Positions 24,597-34,145 of a DNA stretch of 62,482 nucleotides are shown here, piece by piece; the first letter of the stretch is position 1, and each line of letters begins with the position of its first letter. Where the stretch lies: NCBI GenBank assembly GCA_938049385.1, contig CALIBQ010000001.1, positions 1 to 62,482 of the forward strand. Reading direction: 5' to 3'. A program made the translations under genes and the position numbers. Origin of the DNA: an uncultured Anaerolineae bacterium. Lineage in GTDB: Bacteria; Chloroflexota; Anaerolineae; JACIWP01. The notes beneath the pieces were generated by a model, which was not told where the DNA came from, did not search any database, and saw only the letters and a list, made by a program, of their open reading frames with translations.

Positions 24597-25934
24597 TCAT
24601 AATCCCAGCACGCCCGGGTTCATGATGTGATTGGGGTCCAGGGCGCGCTTGAGTGCCTTCAGCGTTTCCCAATAACCAGTCCCACCCAGATGCTTCTCCA
24701 GGTACGGTGCCCACTGCCGGCCCTTCGAATAGGGCGCGCCGCCCAGTTCCAGCGCCTTATCCATCATCTCCCCGATGGCGCGGTGGATTTTGGCGTATTC
24801 TTCCTTGTCGCCCGAATGATGGAACAGCAGGTTGACATGCTCCGCGCCGGTCGGTTCGGGGAACATCTGCTGGGCGAAGCGCTGGATGCCGTGCCGCAGG
24901 ATGATATCGCGCATGATATAGGTCGCTTCCTCGAGCTTATCGAAGGGGAGGAAATAATTGACCGCGCCGGCGATGCCCTGCTTGAATTCCTCGCCGGTCA
25001 GGAACCAGCGGCGCTCCCAGAAGCGCGACGGCGCATCCGGCCCCTCATACCGCACCGAGGGATACTGGCGGACGATATCCCGGATGCGCTGAACCCGATG
25101 CTCTACTTCCGGCGGGTCCCCCTCCACATTGACGTCGAAGAGGATATGCTCCGGCTCGATGACCGGCACCGAGATGTAGCACACCAGGTTGTGATGCGCG
25201 ATCTGGCGGAAAATCTCGACGGCATCCCGCAGGTTCGTGCCGATATACCGCTCCAGATATATCTGCTTGGGCCAGGGGTACATGCGCAGGGTGATTTCCG
25301 TCAGGATGCCAAAGGCCCCCTCTGCCCCGATGAATAACCCTGCCAGGTCCGGCCCAAGGGCATAACGGAAAAAAGGCCGCGCGTTCGGGTTGGCCCTGGT
25401 GCCGGTGGAGATGATCTCACCGGTGGGCAGGACGGCCTTCAGCGCGATGACTTGATCGCCCTGACAGACATATTTGATGTTCCCCCAGCCTACCCCAGGG
25501 CGGGAAACGTGTGCACCGGGGGTGCCGGCCATAGCGCCGGAAGGCGCGATGCCGATCTTCCACCCTCGCTTCTCCAGCTCTGCCATCAGCTTGACAAAGG
25601 TGATGCCGGCCTCCACAGTGACTGTGCCGGCGCTCTCATCAATCGCCAGGATGCGGTTCAGGCGCAGGGTCTCCAGGACAATGCCCCCCTCCGACTGGCA
25701 CCCGCCTTCCTGGGCGGACCCGCCGCCGCGCGGCGTGATGGGGATGCGGTACTCGTTGGCCAGCCGCACCACCGCCGCGATCTCCTCCGCGCTGCCGGGC
25801 CGCACGACATAGGCCGGCCAGCGCGGCGGCTGGACACCGAAGTCCTGTGTGTACGCGGCGCGGATAAAGGTCTTGTCGGTAACATGTTCCTCCCCGACAA
25901 TCTCTGCCAACCGTCTCACTATCTCATCGGTCAT
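24597..25934 (-). CDS. FAD-binding oxidase, GlcD-like
   Basis: 445 residues of the VAO/PCMH FAD superfamily. The N-terminal half has the FAD-binding PRGGGSAQEGGCQ segment and a SRPGVGWGNIKY stretch; the C-terminal half has the cap domain and ends with the typical ALDPNHIMNPG motif. Such subunits oxidise 2-hydroxy acids (glycolate, lactate). Paired with the GlcF-like subunit downstream. Electrons would pass from flavin to the Fe-S protein. The physiological substrate is unknown. Confidence 0.87.
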   Translation of the reverse strand: MTDEIVRRLAEIVGEEHVTDKTFIRAAYTQDFGVQPPRWPAYVVRPGSAEEIAAVVRLANEYRIPITPRGGGSAQEGGCQSEGGIVLETLRLNRILAIDESAGTVTVEAGITFVKLMAELEKRGWKIGIAPSGAMAGTPGAHVSRPGVGWGNIKYVCQGDQVIALKAVLPTGEIISTGTRANPNARPFFRYALGPDLAGLFIGAEGAFGILTEITLRMYPWPKQIYLERYIGTNLRDAVEIFRQIAHHNLVCYISVPVIEPEHILFDVNVEGDPPEVEHRVQRIRDIVRQYPSVRYEGPDAPSRFWERRWFLTGEEFKQGIAGAVNYFLPFDKLEEATYIMRDIILRHGIQRFAQQMFPEPTGAEHVNLLFHHSGDKEEYAKIHRAIGEMMDKALELGGAPYSKGRQWAPYLEKHLGGTGYWETLKALKRALDPNHIMNPGVLGL

Positions 25935-25955
25935 GCAGGCCCCCTCAATGGAGAT

Positions 25956-26711
25956 TCAGCTTTCCGCAAAGATAACCGTGTGCAGTCGCTGGAGGAGGGC
26001 TTCCGGGTCTGGCGCACCCCACACCCGCCGGCCGAAAGCGATGCCGGCCGCGCCGGCCTCCATCATGGCGCGCACGGAATTCAATAAGTCCTCCTCCTGC
26101 TCATCCCGGGACGGACCGCCGGCAACCACAATAGGGGCCGGCGTAGCGCGCACCACATCGCGAAACGCGTCAGGGTCGCCGCAGTACGTGGTCTTTATCA
26201 GGTCGGCGCCCAGCTCCCAGCCGATGCGGGCGGCGTGCGCGATAGCCTCCGGCTGGTACATTTTTTCCGCCGGCGGGATCATCTCCGCCAGCAGGGGCAT
26301 ACCGTAGCGCCCACACTGCTCCGCCAGCTCCCCCATATAGCGCATCATGGCAACCTCGCCTCCCCGCCCGAAAAAGATGGAGACTGCGACGGCATCCGCA
26401 TCCAGGCGCAGGGCCGTTTCCAGCGTAGCCACGGGCGATTCCTGCGTGGCTTCCGGTGCCAGGCCCGGGGTGATGCTGACACGCAGTATCAGCGCCATAT
26501 CCGGCCCCATCTCCTCCATCACCAGGCGGGCAAACCCCGGGCTGATCAGCAGAGCGCTGGCGCCGCCCCGCACCGCCTGACGGGTAATTTCCAGAGGCCG
26601 GTCAATGCCCTTGGCCGGCCCGATCCACGGGCCGTGGTCCATAGGCAGGATCAGACACCGCCGGCTTGGTCCCCGCAGTACCCGCGCCATTCTGCGCATT
26701 TTGCCAGGCAT
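25956..26711 (-). CDS. DhnA-type class I aldolase
   Basis: 251 residues. The MDHGPWIGP segment and the Schiff-base lysine in DLIKTTYCGD identify the archaeal-type class I aldolase family (FbaB, LsrF, ADH synthase). It also has VAGGPS and GIAFGRRVW, the phosphate-binding loops at the barrel end. It would cleave or form a carbon-carbon bond of a phosphorylated sugar-like compound, in line with the kinase gene upstream. LsrF-like thiolase activity is an alternative. Confidence 0.85.
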   Translation of the reverse strand: MPGKMRRMARVLRGPSRRCLILPMDHGPWIGPAKGIDRPLEITRQAVRGGASALLISPGFARLVMEEMGPDMALILRVSITPGLAPEATQESPVATLETALRLDADAVAVSIFFGRGGEVAMMRYMGELAEQCGRYGMPLLAEMIPPAEKMYQPEAIAHAARIGWELGADLIKTTYCGDPDAFRDVVRATPAPIVVAGGPSRDEQEEDLLNSVRAMMEAGAAGIAFGRRVWGAPDPEALLQRLHTVIFAES

Positions 26712-26782
26712 GATGATCTCCTTTCACCAATGTTGCAGAAGATTGACCTTGATTCTGTAGCCGTCATCTCATTCCCAAGGGG

Positions 26783-28273
26783 CTAGTGTCCTTCGCTGGA
26801 CACATGATACGCAAACTCCGAGAAGAGCCGGTACGTGCGGTACAGCGGTTCATATACCGGTGCTTGTTCCACATGCGGGTTGAAACGCTCCGGCTCGCCA
26901 AAAGTACGCTCGAGCAGGGAGACGAATTCCCCGCGTCCCAGGTGCACCATGCAGAGCGCGTACAGCACGCGCGTGACGGTTTCCTGTTCGGCGTAGACCA
27001 ACACGGGGAGCTGACAGATATCGGCGATCATCTGGGGCCAGCCGGCGGTCTGCGTGCCGCCGCCGGCCAGCGCAATCTCATCGGCCGGCGCGCCGATCTC
27101 TTGGTAAATATCCAGCAAATGCCGCAGGCTGAAGACCACCCCTTCCATCACCGCCCGCACCAGATGCCGCGTCTCATGCCCCAACCGCAGGCCGTAAAAG
27201 CCCCCGCGAATATGGTCGCTCCAGTATGGACTGCGCTCTCCCGCCAGGTACGGCAGGAAGCACAGCCCCTCTGCACCTGGCGGAACGGCCAGTGCTTCCT
27301 CGATGCACTGTGCGAAGGGGATATCCCGACGCGGCCCCTGGAATATTTGCTCGAAGGCCCAGACCAGCGAGGCGCCGGTCGTGGAGGAGACCCCACCCAG
27401 CATGGGGCATGGGCCGAAGGGGTAAACATACAGCCGGCGCAGGGGATCATGCACCTCACGGCCCGGCTCGCAGGGCATGAACACCATGGAAGAACTGCCC
27501 ATGGAGCAGATGACCCGCCCAGGCCGCAGAGGCGCCCCGCCGAAGAGCGCGGCCACGTCCCCCATCCCAACCACCACCTTGGCGGCCGGATTCAGCCCCA
27601 ATTCCGCCGCCACGTCGGGTAGGAGAGAGCCGCCGCTTCCATCCGCCGGCCGCACCTCCGGCAGAACTCTCGCGGAAAGGCCGACTGCTTCCAGCCGGTC
27701 CAGCGTCCAGTCGCGCGTTCGCCAATCCAGCAGGGCCGCGCCGCCGGCCTCCGTCAGGTCAGTGCAGATTTCCCCCGTCAGGCGGTAGCGGATGTAGTCC
27801 TTAGGCCATATAATCTTGTGGACGCGGGCAAGGACTTCCGGATGATGCCGGCTGAGCCAGTACAGCTTCGGCAGGGTATAGGTGCTGTTCAGCTCATACG
27901 GCGGCAGATGCCAGCGGGACTGCAGTTCATCCAGCTCATGGGAAGCGCGCCGGTCCAGCCATAGAATAGTCGGCGGGATAACCCTTCCCTGCTCGTCCAG
28001 GAACACCGCCGTGTGCATCTGGCCGGTACAGCTCAGCGCGGCAACCCTGCCCAGGTCGAACATGCCGGCCAGCTCCTGGATGGCCTGCCGGGTTCCTTCC
28101 CACCACTCCTGCGGGTCCGCCTCCGCCCAACCCGGTTGGGGAGATTGATAGCCGTACCGCCGCTGGGCCGTGGCCAGCACTCGGCCGGCGGTATCGTACA
28201 GCACAGCCTTCACCGATGATGTACCGACATCCACCGTCAGGATCAGTTCGTCGCCAAAAGCCGCCGCGTTCAT
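26783..28273 (-). CDS. FGGY-family carbohydrate kinase (xylulokinase-like)
   Basis: 496 residues. The first ATP-binding motif is seen as VDVGTSSVKAVLYD, the substrate region as CTGQMHTAVF, the C-terminal lobe motif as LAGGGTQTAGWPQMIAD. FGGY kinases phosphorylate sugars and polyols such as xylulose, ribulose or glycerol. The gene overlaps the end of the MttB-like gene by four bases (ATGA type). It suggests that after demethylation or in parallel a sugar-like moiety is phosphorylated and passed to the aldolase. Confidence 0.9.
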   Translation of the reverse strand: MNAAAFGDELILTVDVGTSSVKAVLYDTAGRVLATAQRRYGYQSPQPGWAEADPQEWWEGTRQAIQELAGMFDLGRVAALSCTGQMHTAVFLDEQGRVIPPTILWLDRRASHELDELQSRWHLPPYELNSTYTLPKLYWLSRHHPEVLARVHKIIWPKDYIRYRLTGEICTDLTEAGGAALLDWRTRDWTLDRLEAVGLSARVLPEVRPADGSGGSLLPDVAAELGLNPAAKVVVGMGDVAALFGGAPLRPGRVICSMGSSSMVFMPCEPGREVHDPLRRLYVYPFGPCPMLGGVSSTTGASLVWAFEQIFQGPRRDIPFAQCIEEALAVPPGAEGLCFLPYLAGERSPYWSDHIRGGFYGLRLGHETRHLVRAVMEGVVFSLRHLLDIYQEIGAPADEIALAGGGTQTAGWPQMIADICQLPVLVYAEQETVTRVLYALCMVHLGRGEFVSLLERTFGEPERFNPHVEQAPVYEPLYRTYRLFSEFAYHVSSEGH

Positions 28274-29712
28274 TTTCGCCCCCGGTAATATGCTTCTGCC
28301 TCGCGCAGGATGCGCTCCACCTCTTCCTCCTGCGCCGGCGTCAACGGCAAGGGTTTGTGCGTCTCAAGGATGGACTGCATGCGCGCCCGGGCATACTCCA
28401 GCGCAGTGGGCTTGCCCTTCTCCAGCCATTCGGGATAGGTCAGCCGGTCGGCGCATTTCGGCATATACTGGCTGGACCGCCAGTGCTTCAACGTGTGAAA
28501 GCTGTCCAGGAAGTGCCCAGGGATGGGGCCTACGGAATGGATGACGTCCTCGGCGAGCGTTTCCTCATTCACTTCTGTGCCGGCCAGCAGGAAGCCCACC
28601 ATGCCGGCCACATCATCGTCCAGCACCGCCTGCACCGGGTGCGCGGTCATCTCGCTGGATACGCCCAGATGGAAAAGAATATAGTCCGCGCCGGATAAGG
28701 CCGACATCAACACGCCGATGGCTTTCTCATAGCCGGCCTGATAATCCATCGTCTTAGCGCTCACGTATCCCGGCGAACCGTTACCGCAAGGAATGCCGTA
28801 ATGCCGCCACATCTGGTTGAAGACCATACTGCTCATGGCCGCGCCCACGTCACCGAAGACCGGCGAGCCGGTGGACATGTTCAGCACAGAAGCAAAGTGG
28901 CCGATGGAGATGCGGTGCCCGGGACTCATGACCTGCACCAAGACGATCATGGAAAGGTGATGGGCATTGGCCAGCGCGACTTCACCCGGAATGGTGGCCG
29001 GCGCCGTCGCTCCCAAGGTGTAGCCGTCCACTGTGGCGAGGGGGAAGCCGGCCTGGACCATGCGCCGCACCACGTTCAGCGCATCCTCCGCCCACATCAG
29101 CGGCGGCGTGGCCGTCACCGTGCCGGTGACCTCGGTGCCGCAGGCCTGCGCCATGGGGATAGCAAACTGCTCAGACCCCTTCTGGTAACAGATGAACTGG
29201 TGCTTGGATGAATAGCGCATTTTCATGGCGACGCTGACCAGGATGCCCATGTCCGGGTGGACGCCCTCATGCCCGAAGTAAGGGTAACAGCTCAAATGGG
29301 TGATGGAGGGCAGGGCGTCCAGCACCGTGACGCACTCGATGTAATCCTGGCGGGTGGGAGGGCGCGGTGTAAAGGTGTCCAGGTCAATGGTCTGGAAGCC
29401 GGCGGTATGCGAGAAGCAGACCGTGCCGCCGCCGAGGGTCAGGTCCCGCTGGGGATCGCGCGCCCTGGCAGTAAAGATGCGAGGACACCGAGCAAGACAG
29501 GCCTCCACAAGCTGGGGAGGGAAGCGCACTATTCGCGACTGCCGGTCCACCTGACAGCCGGCATTTTCCAGCACGTCCAATGCCCAGTCCGCCTGGAAGA
29601 TAACGCCGGTCTTCTCCAGGATGGACAGGCTGGTCGTGTGGATCTGCTCTGCCTCTGCTTCGGTCATGACCCGTAATGGTTGGATATTGCGTCGAAAGCC
29701 CTGTGCCGGCAT
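28270..29712 (-). CDS. MttB-family (trimethylamine methyltransferase-like) protein
   Basis: 480 residues of the MttB superfamily, with the typical opening (IHTTSLSILEKTGVIF) and the ending YPEWLEKGKPTALEYAR. Authentic MttB contains pyrrolysine read from UAG; this frame is unbroken, so it is a non-pyrrolysine member such as those that demethylate glycine betaine, proline betaine or carnitine and pass the methyl group to a corrinoid protein. The start is set at top position 29712 by GGGAGGAAAGC. The ORF could extend 90 codons upstream, but that part is intergenic in character. Its corrinoid partner is the gene at 31322-32005. Confidence 0.88.
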   Translation of the reverse strand: MPAQGFRRNIQPLRVMTEAEAEQIHTTSLSILEKTGVIFQADWALDVLENAGCQVDRQSRIVRFPPQLVEACLARCPRIFTARARDPQRDLTLGGGTVCFSHTAGFQTIDLDTFTPRPPTRQDYIECVTVLDALPSITHLSCYPYFGHEGVHPDMGILVSVAMKMRYSSKHQFICYQKGSEQFAIPMAQACGTEVTGTVTATPPLMWAEDALNVVRRMVQAGFPLATVDGYTLGATAPATIPGEVALANAHHLSMIVLVQVMSPGHRISIGHFASVLNMSTGSPVFGDVGAAMSSMVFNQMWRHYGIPCGNGSPGYVSAKTMDYQAGYEKAIGVLMSALSGADYILFHLGVSSEMTAHPVQAVLDDDVAGMVGFLLAGTEVNEETLAEDVIHSVGPIPGHFLDSFHTLKHWRSSQYMPKCADRLTYPEWLEKGKPTALEYARARMQSILETHKPLPLTPAQEEEVERILREAEAYYRGRK

Positions 29713-29792
29713 GCTTTCCTCCCTTCCTATACTCAGCCTATTCATCATCCAGTGCTGTTGGCAATCCGGTTCAAGATATCCCATCCCCGACA

Positions 29793-29820
29793 CCCCTTCC
29801 CCGCACACGCGGGGAAGGGG
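29793..29820. repeat. Perfect GC-rich hairpin between the two methyltransferase genes
   Basis: Stem 29793-29804/29809-29820 (CCCCTTCCCCGC, ACAC loop) in the 175-base gap 29713-29887. No T-run on either side, so an mRNA processing or attenuation element is as likely as a terminator. Confidence 0.5.
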
Positions 29821-29887
29821 CTGGGGAGTGGGGTTTCCCGGACAGCATGTCTTGCCCAACTCCTCGTATACCGTCCGAACAGCAGTA

Positions 29888-31279
29888 TTAAGCCAGGGGC
29901 AAGCCGGCCTTGATGCACTCCTCTTTGATGGTCTCGTAGAGCTTGCGCCACTCGTCGCTGGGCTGAAGCGTCTTGAGGTCATAGCATTCCAGGAAGCTTT
30001 TGCCGGCTGGCTTCTCCATCAGACGGTCCTCATAGCGCGGCAGGAGCTGGTTGGCGATCTCGTTGGCGCGCTCGCGGCTCATGCCGGCACAGCGCTTGAA
30101 GACCTCGCCGGCGAAGCGCACTTCCAGCGGGGTGATGTAGTTGGTGAAGCGGCCGCCGGCGGTGCGTGTGCCGGTGCATGAGGTCGCGCCCGAGACCGCC
30201 AGGGTCATCATGCCCACAGCGGACTCGTACAACAGCATATCGGTCACGGGGCCGGCGGTCTGGTTCAGCACCGAGTTGGCACAGATATGGGTGTTGCGGC
30301 TCAGCGTCTGGAAGACCATGCTCAGCGCCCAGAGTGCCTTGCGCCCGCAGTTGCCCATGTACTTCAGGTCATAGGGGAAGGATGCGCCGTTGACCGCCTG
30401 GTACGCCGTATAGAGCAGGATGGTGCAGGCAATACAGGAGAGGGTCGCGCCTTCGGGGCCGCCGGCATATCCGCCGATCATGGACCAGGACCCGCCGTAC
30501 ACCAGGCCGTCGCCGCAGTTGTACACCTGCACCAGGCGGTGCAGAAGCTCATACGTCGTCTTCATCTCGACCGGGGAGAGGAGCAGGACGATATCGCGTC
30601 CCGGCTTGAACCCACCGGGGATGCCGTAGCCGCCGAGCACGCCGTAGTGGGTCGGCGAAGTGCCCACCACATACATGGGCATGCCCAGCCGGCCGGCGCG
30701 CCGCAGGGCCTCATAGTTCAGCTCCGCCTGATATTTGCCCACCATCAGCTCAAAGGGGGAGCCGGCACGCACCTTGTGCCCATACACCGTCTCCAGCGAG
30801 GGACCTTCGATGCAGTCCACCACTTCCTCGCGCGCGATGCCTTCCACCAGCGGCACGAACACCTCTTCGGTCACCGCAATGCTCAGAGGAGCGATCCAGA
30901 CCGGCTCCGTGGGGTCGTTCAAGCCGCGGTGCTTGAACGTGACCTCCTGGCCGTTCTCGCCGACGGTAAACTCCGCCGGCGCGGCCTCCAGCCCCTCCAG
31001 CAGTTCCTCCCGGCTGAACTTGATGATGCGGTGGGTATCGGTGCACAGCAGGCCGATTTGCTCTGCCGCCTCGAGGCCGGCCTGGAAAAAGCGGTCGGCC
31101 AGCTCGTCATTCATGTTGATGGGATTGGCGGGGTCACAGGTCTTTTCCAGCTCGTACTTGCGCAGGATGGAGCGCAGGGTGCCCGGGATGACGCGGGTAT
31201 CCCATTCGTAGGTCTCACATACCGGGCCGGTATGCGCTCGCTCCAACACGGTCAGCAGACGTTCTCTATCCACTGGCAT
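29888..31279 (-). CDS. MtmB-family (monomethylamine methyltransferase-like) protein lacking pyrrolysine
   Basis: 463 residues, against 458 in Methanosarcina MtmB. From memory of that sequence it follows the family over its whole length: CTDTHRIIKF near residue 79, GGYAGG in the middle, and the closing PAGKSFLECYDLKT. In MtmB the amber-encoded pyrrolysine lies in TSLSA-Pyl-GNIS. The matching segment here is TSPTHYGVLG, placing Tyr212 at that position. The frame has no internal stop. It therefore cannot use the pyrrolysine mechanism and may act on a different methylated substrate. It sits between the corrinoid protein and the MttB-like gene, so both methyltransferases may share one corrinoid carrier. 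Confidence 0.85.
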   Translation of the reverse strand: MPVDRERLLTVLERAHTGPVCETYEWDTRVIPGTLRSILRKYELEKTCDPANPINMNDELADRFFQAGLEAAEQIGLLCTDTHRIIKFSREELLEGLEAAPAEFTVGENGQEVTFKHRGLNDPTEPVWIAPLSIAVTEEVFVPLVEGIAREEVVDCIEGPSLETVYGHKVRAGSPFELMVGKYQAELNYEALRRAGRLGMPMYVVGTSPTHYGVLGGYGIPGGFKPGRDIVLLLSPVEMKTTYELLHRLVQVYNCGDGLVYGGSWSMIGGYAGGPEGATLSCIACTILLYTAYQAVNGASFPYDLKYMGNCGRKALWALSMVFQTLSRNTHICANSVLNQTAGPVTDMLLYESAVGMMTLAVSGATSCTGTRTAGGRFTNYITPLEVRFAGEVFKRCAGMSRERANEIANQLLPRYEDRLMEKPAGKSFLECYDLKTLQPSDEWRKLYETIKEECIKAGLPLA

Positions 31280-31321
31280 GGTCTCTCTCCTTTTCTCAAA
31301 GCGAGTGAATCAGATGCATGG

Positions 31322-32005
31322 TCATCCGATGGCGACAAATGTCTGCGCCGGCTTCCCGCCGCCGGCCAGGATGCGGTCCACCAACTTCAGCGCGCCGGCG
31401 GCGTTCTCCGCCCAGCCGTCTGCCCCGATGCGCTGGGCGAACTCGGCCGTGACCGGGCCACCGCCCACGATGACGAAGACCTTCTCCCGCAGGCCCGTCT
31501 CCTTCAGGAGTTGAATCACCTCCTGCTGGTAGGGGAGCGAAGCAGTCATCAAGGCAGAGAGGGCCAGCACATCCGCGCCCTTATCGCGGGCGGTGGTGAC
31601 GAACTCCAGCGGCGGTACGTCTACTCCCAGGTCAATCAGCTCATAGCCGCCGACCGTCAGCATGGTGCCGACCAGGTTCTTGCCGATGTCGTGGATGTCG
31701 CCGGAGACGGTGCCGAGCACCACCTTGCCGCCCTTGGCCTCGCCGGCGCCAGCCTTGAGGTGCGGCCGAAAGATATCCATACAGCGCTTCATCTTCTCGC
31801 CGGCGATCATCAGGTCGGGCAAGAACAGCTCGCCGGCCTCATAGGCGTCGCCCACCTGTCGGATGGCCTCCGACGCCGCCTGGATCGCCTCCAGCACATC
31901 AATGCCCTGTGCCACGATCTCCTGGGCCACCGGCACGATCTCGTCCTCGTAGGACTCGTCGAAAAACTTTTGCTTCAATCTGGCTAACAGTTCTTCCTTG
32001 CCCAT
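31322..32005 (-). CDS. Corrinoid methyl-carrier protein (MtmC/MttC-like)
   Basis: 227 residues from the ATG with GGAGG ahead. The N-terminal helical cap domain is followed by the cobalamin-binding Rossmann domain with the DxHxxG signature in SGDIHDIGKNLV (His105 would ligate cobalt from below) and the matching C-terminal GGGPVTAEFAQRIGADG. The Co(I) corrinoid accepts a methyl group from the two methyltransferases and gives it to the pterin methyltransferase encoded next. The longer start at 32017 is possible. Confidence 0.92.
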   Translation of the reverse strand: MGKEELLARLKQKFFDESYEDEIVPVAQEIVAQGIDVLEAIQAASEAIRQVGDAYEAGELFLPDLMIAGEKMKRCMDIFRPHLKAGAGEAKGGKVVLGTVSGDIHDIGKNLVGTMLTVGGYELIDLGVDVPPLEFVTTARDKGADVLALSALMTASLPYQQEVIQLLKETGLREKVFVIVGGGPVTAEFAQRIGADGWAENAAGALKLVDRILAGGGKPAQTFVAIG

Positions 32006-32058
32006 TCTGGCCTCCATTTTGAAAAATAATCGGGCGTCGAGCGCCGTAAAACCCTATG

Positions 32059-32967
32059 CTACAGCCCTTGCTTCCTGCGGTACCAGCTCAGATAGCGCCC
32101 TCCATAGGGGTCTTTGCCGGCCAGAAAGTCTATCGCCGGCGCCATGCCGTCAATCAGCGGCGTGGTAGGGCTGACCATGGCCACATCCAGTCCCCAGGAC
32201 ACTGCCGCAACGAGGTAGGCCAGGTCCAGCAGTTCGTGCTCCGGCATCATGACGCCGGCGTTGCTGATGCCCAACAGCGTAGGGACACCCAGCTCCTCGT
32301 GCACCGCCTGAATGGTGCGCAGGGTCGTCGGCATGGAGTTGGGAGCCACCGACGACGGCAAACATACGCAGTCAATCGCCACGTCCTCCCGGGGAATCCC
32401 GTATGCCTCCGCCGCCTGGATGATGCGCCGCGCCACCTCCAGCCGCTCCCCCACCGTCTGTGGGATGCCGCGTTCATCCACTAATGCAGTGCCCACTGCA
32501 GCGCCGTATTTGGCGATGATGGGCAGGAACGTGCGCAGGTTCTCCCGCTCCCCGTTGATCACATTGCACAGCGCCTTGTAGGGCTGGTAGGCCCGCAGTC
32601 CCATCTCCAGCGCCGCCGCATCCCGGGTGTCTATGGAAACGGCGCACCCTGTCCGTTCGACCAGCACCTCGATGACCTGTGGGATGAGCGCCCGTTGGTC
32701 CAGGGTGTAATGCATCAACTGCACGTTGATACAGGGCATGCCGGCGGCGATGCCCTGCTCCGCCAGGCGAATCAGCGGGTCCAGCCGGCCGGCCTGCAGT
32801 TCGGCCAGCACCCGCGGGTCCTCGTAAATATAGCCCATCTGGTCGTTCACACACAGCGTCGGGTGCCCAGGCCCGAAGTACAGGGCCCCGCCGGGGTAGG
32901 TGATGCTCCCGGGGTGCGGGGTGCTGGCCGCCGGCTCTGTTCCGCTCACTGTACTATCCTCAAGCAC
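32059..32967 (-). CDS. Pterin-binding methyltransferase (MtgA-like)
   Basis: 302 residues of the DHPS-like TIM barrel found in MetH, AcsE and MtgA. Landmarks are VSIDTRD, NVINGER and LPSSVAPNS, and the closing LLGISNAGVMMP. It would transfer the methyl group from the corrinoid protein to tetrahydrofolate (or another pterin). The start is a GTG with GGAG ahead; no ATG precedes the conserved part. Directly upstream of the corrinoid gene, completing a three-component methyl transfer system. Confidence 0.87.
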   Translation of the reverse strand: MLEDSTVSGTEPAASTPHPGSITYPGGALYFGPGHPTLCVNDQMGYIYEDPRVLAELQAGRLDPLIRLAEQGIAAGMPCINVQLMHYTLDQRALIPQVIEVLVERTGCAVSIDTRDAAALEMGLRAYQPYKALCNVINGERENLRTFLPIIAKYGAAVGTALVDERGIPQTVGERLEVARRIIQAAEAYGIPREDVAIDCVCLPSSVAPNSMPTTLRTIQAVHEELGVPTLLGISNAGVMMPEHELLDLAYLVAAVSWGLDVAMVSPTTPLIDGMAPAIDFLAGKDPYGGRYLSWYRRKQGL

Positions 32968-32988
32968 ATGCTCCGGGTTCTTCCACCG

Positions 32989-34080
32989 CTATTCCTTCCA
33001 GGAGAGGGACACTTCCGTCTCGGGGTCGAACAGGTACAGGGCATCCTCGTGGAACTGGAGCCACACGTCCTGCCCCATTTGCAGACGCGTGTCGGCCGGC
33101 ACAAAGGCGCGCAGGGTCTGCGGGCCGATTTTCACATCCAGCAGGATTTCGCGCCCCAACTGCTCCATAACGTAGACCGAGGCCGGCACCACGCCGGGGG
33201 AGGGTGTGTTGGACACCTGGATGGACTCCGGACGGATGCCGAGGATCAGAGTGCCCGCCGGCCGGTTCCTCAGCAGGTCCAGCCAGCGAGGCCCCAGCGG
33301 ATACTGGAACCCAGTGCCGACCAGGGCGCGCGCCGTCGGGTCATACTGCACCTCGATGAAGTTCATGGGCGGGCTTCCGATAAAGCCGGCGACAAAGATG
33401 TTGCGGGGATGGCGGTACAGCTCCTCCGGCCGGCCGATCTGCTGAATGCGGCCGGCGTTCATCACGATCAGCTTGTCCGCCAGCGTCATGGCCTCGGCTT
33501 GGTCATGGGTAACATATATCGTCGTCACGCCCAACTGCGTCTGGAGATGCTTCAGTTCCGCCCGCATCACCACACGCAGTTTGGCGTCCAGGTTCGAGAG
33601 GGGTTCATCCATAAGGAACACCTCGGGCTTGCGGACAATGGCCCGCCCCAGCGCCACTCTCTGCATCTGCCCACCGGAAAGCTCCCGGGGCTTCCTGTCC
33701 AGCAAATTCTCGATCTGCAGGATGCGGGCGGTCTCCACCACGCGGCGCTTGATCTCGTCCTTCGGTGTGCGGGTGGCCTCCAGCGGAAAGGCGATGTTCT
33801 TGAAGACGGTCATGTGGGGATAGAGCGCGTAGCTCTGAAAGACCATGGCAATGTTGCGCTCCCAGGGGGGAACGCCATCCACCCGCCGCTTGCCGATATA
33901 GATGGCCCCGGAGGTTGGCTCGATCAGGCCGGCGATGGTGCGCAGGAGGGTGGTCTTGCCACAGCCGGAAGGCCCCACCAGCACGGTCAACTGCCCATCC
34001 TCAAAGGTACAGGTGATATTATCCAGCGCCTGGACTTCCCGATATTGCTTGCAGACTTCCTCGACATAGACCTCGGACAT
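32989..34080 (-). CDS. ABC importer ATP-binding subunit (UgpC/MsmK-like)
   Basis: 363 residues. Walker A GPSGCGKTT near residue 39, ABC signature LSGGQMQR, Walker B and MDEPLSNLDAKLR, and a C-terminal TOBE/OB regulatory domain, the layout of the CUT1 sugar-importer ATPases. It powers uptake of the substrate bound by the lipoprotein encoded upstream. Ribosome binding site GGAGG. Four genes (36016-37517 down to here) form the transporter. Confidence 0.92.
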   Translation of the reverse strand: MSEVYVEEVCKQYREVQALDNITCTFEDGQLTVLVGPSGCGKTTLLRTIAGLIEPTSGAIYIGKRRVDGVPPWERNIAMVFQSYALYPHMTVFKNIAFPLEATRTPKDEIKRRVVETARILQIENLLDRKPRELSGGQMQRVALGRAIVRKPEVFLMDEPLSNLDAKLRVVMRAELKHLQTQLGVTTIYVTHDQAEAMTLADKLIVMNAGRIQQIGRPEELYRHPRNIFVAGFIGSPPMNFIEVQYDPTARALVGTGFQYPLGPRWLDLLRNRPAGTLILGIRPESIQVSNTPSPGVVPASVYVMEQLGREILLDVKIGPQTLRAFVPADTRLQMGQDVWLQFHEDALYLFDPETEVSLSWKE

Positions 34081-34145
34081 CCGAATTTCCTCCAGGTATG
34101 TTGTTCACTTCGGACAAAGCGATACCGCCGGACACCGGCGGATCG

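Noticed and set aside
30287-31987. 566-codon plus-strand frame
   Set aside because: Antisense shadow spanning both the MtmB-like and corrinoid genes and the gap between them.
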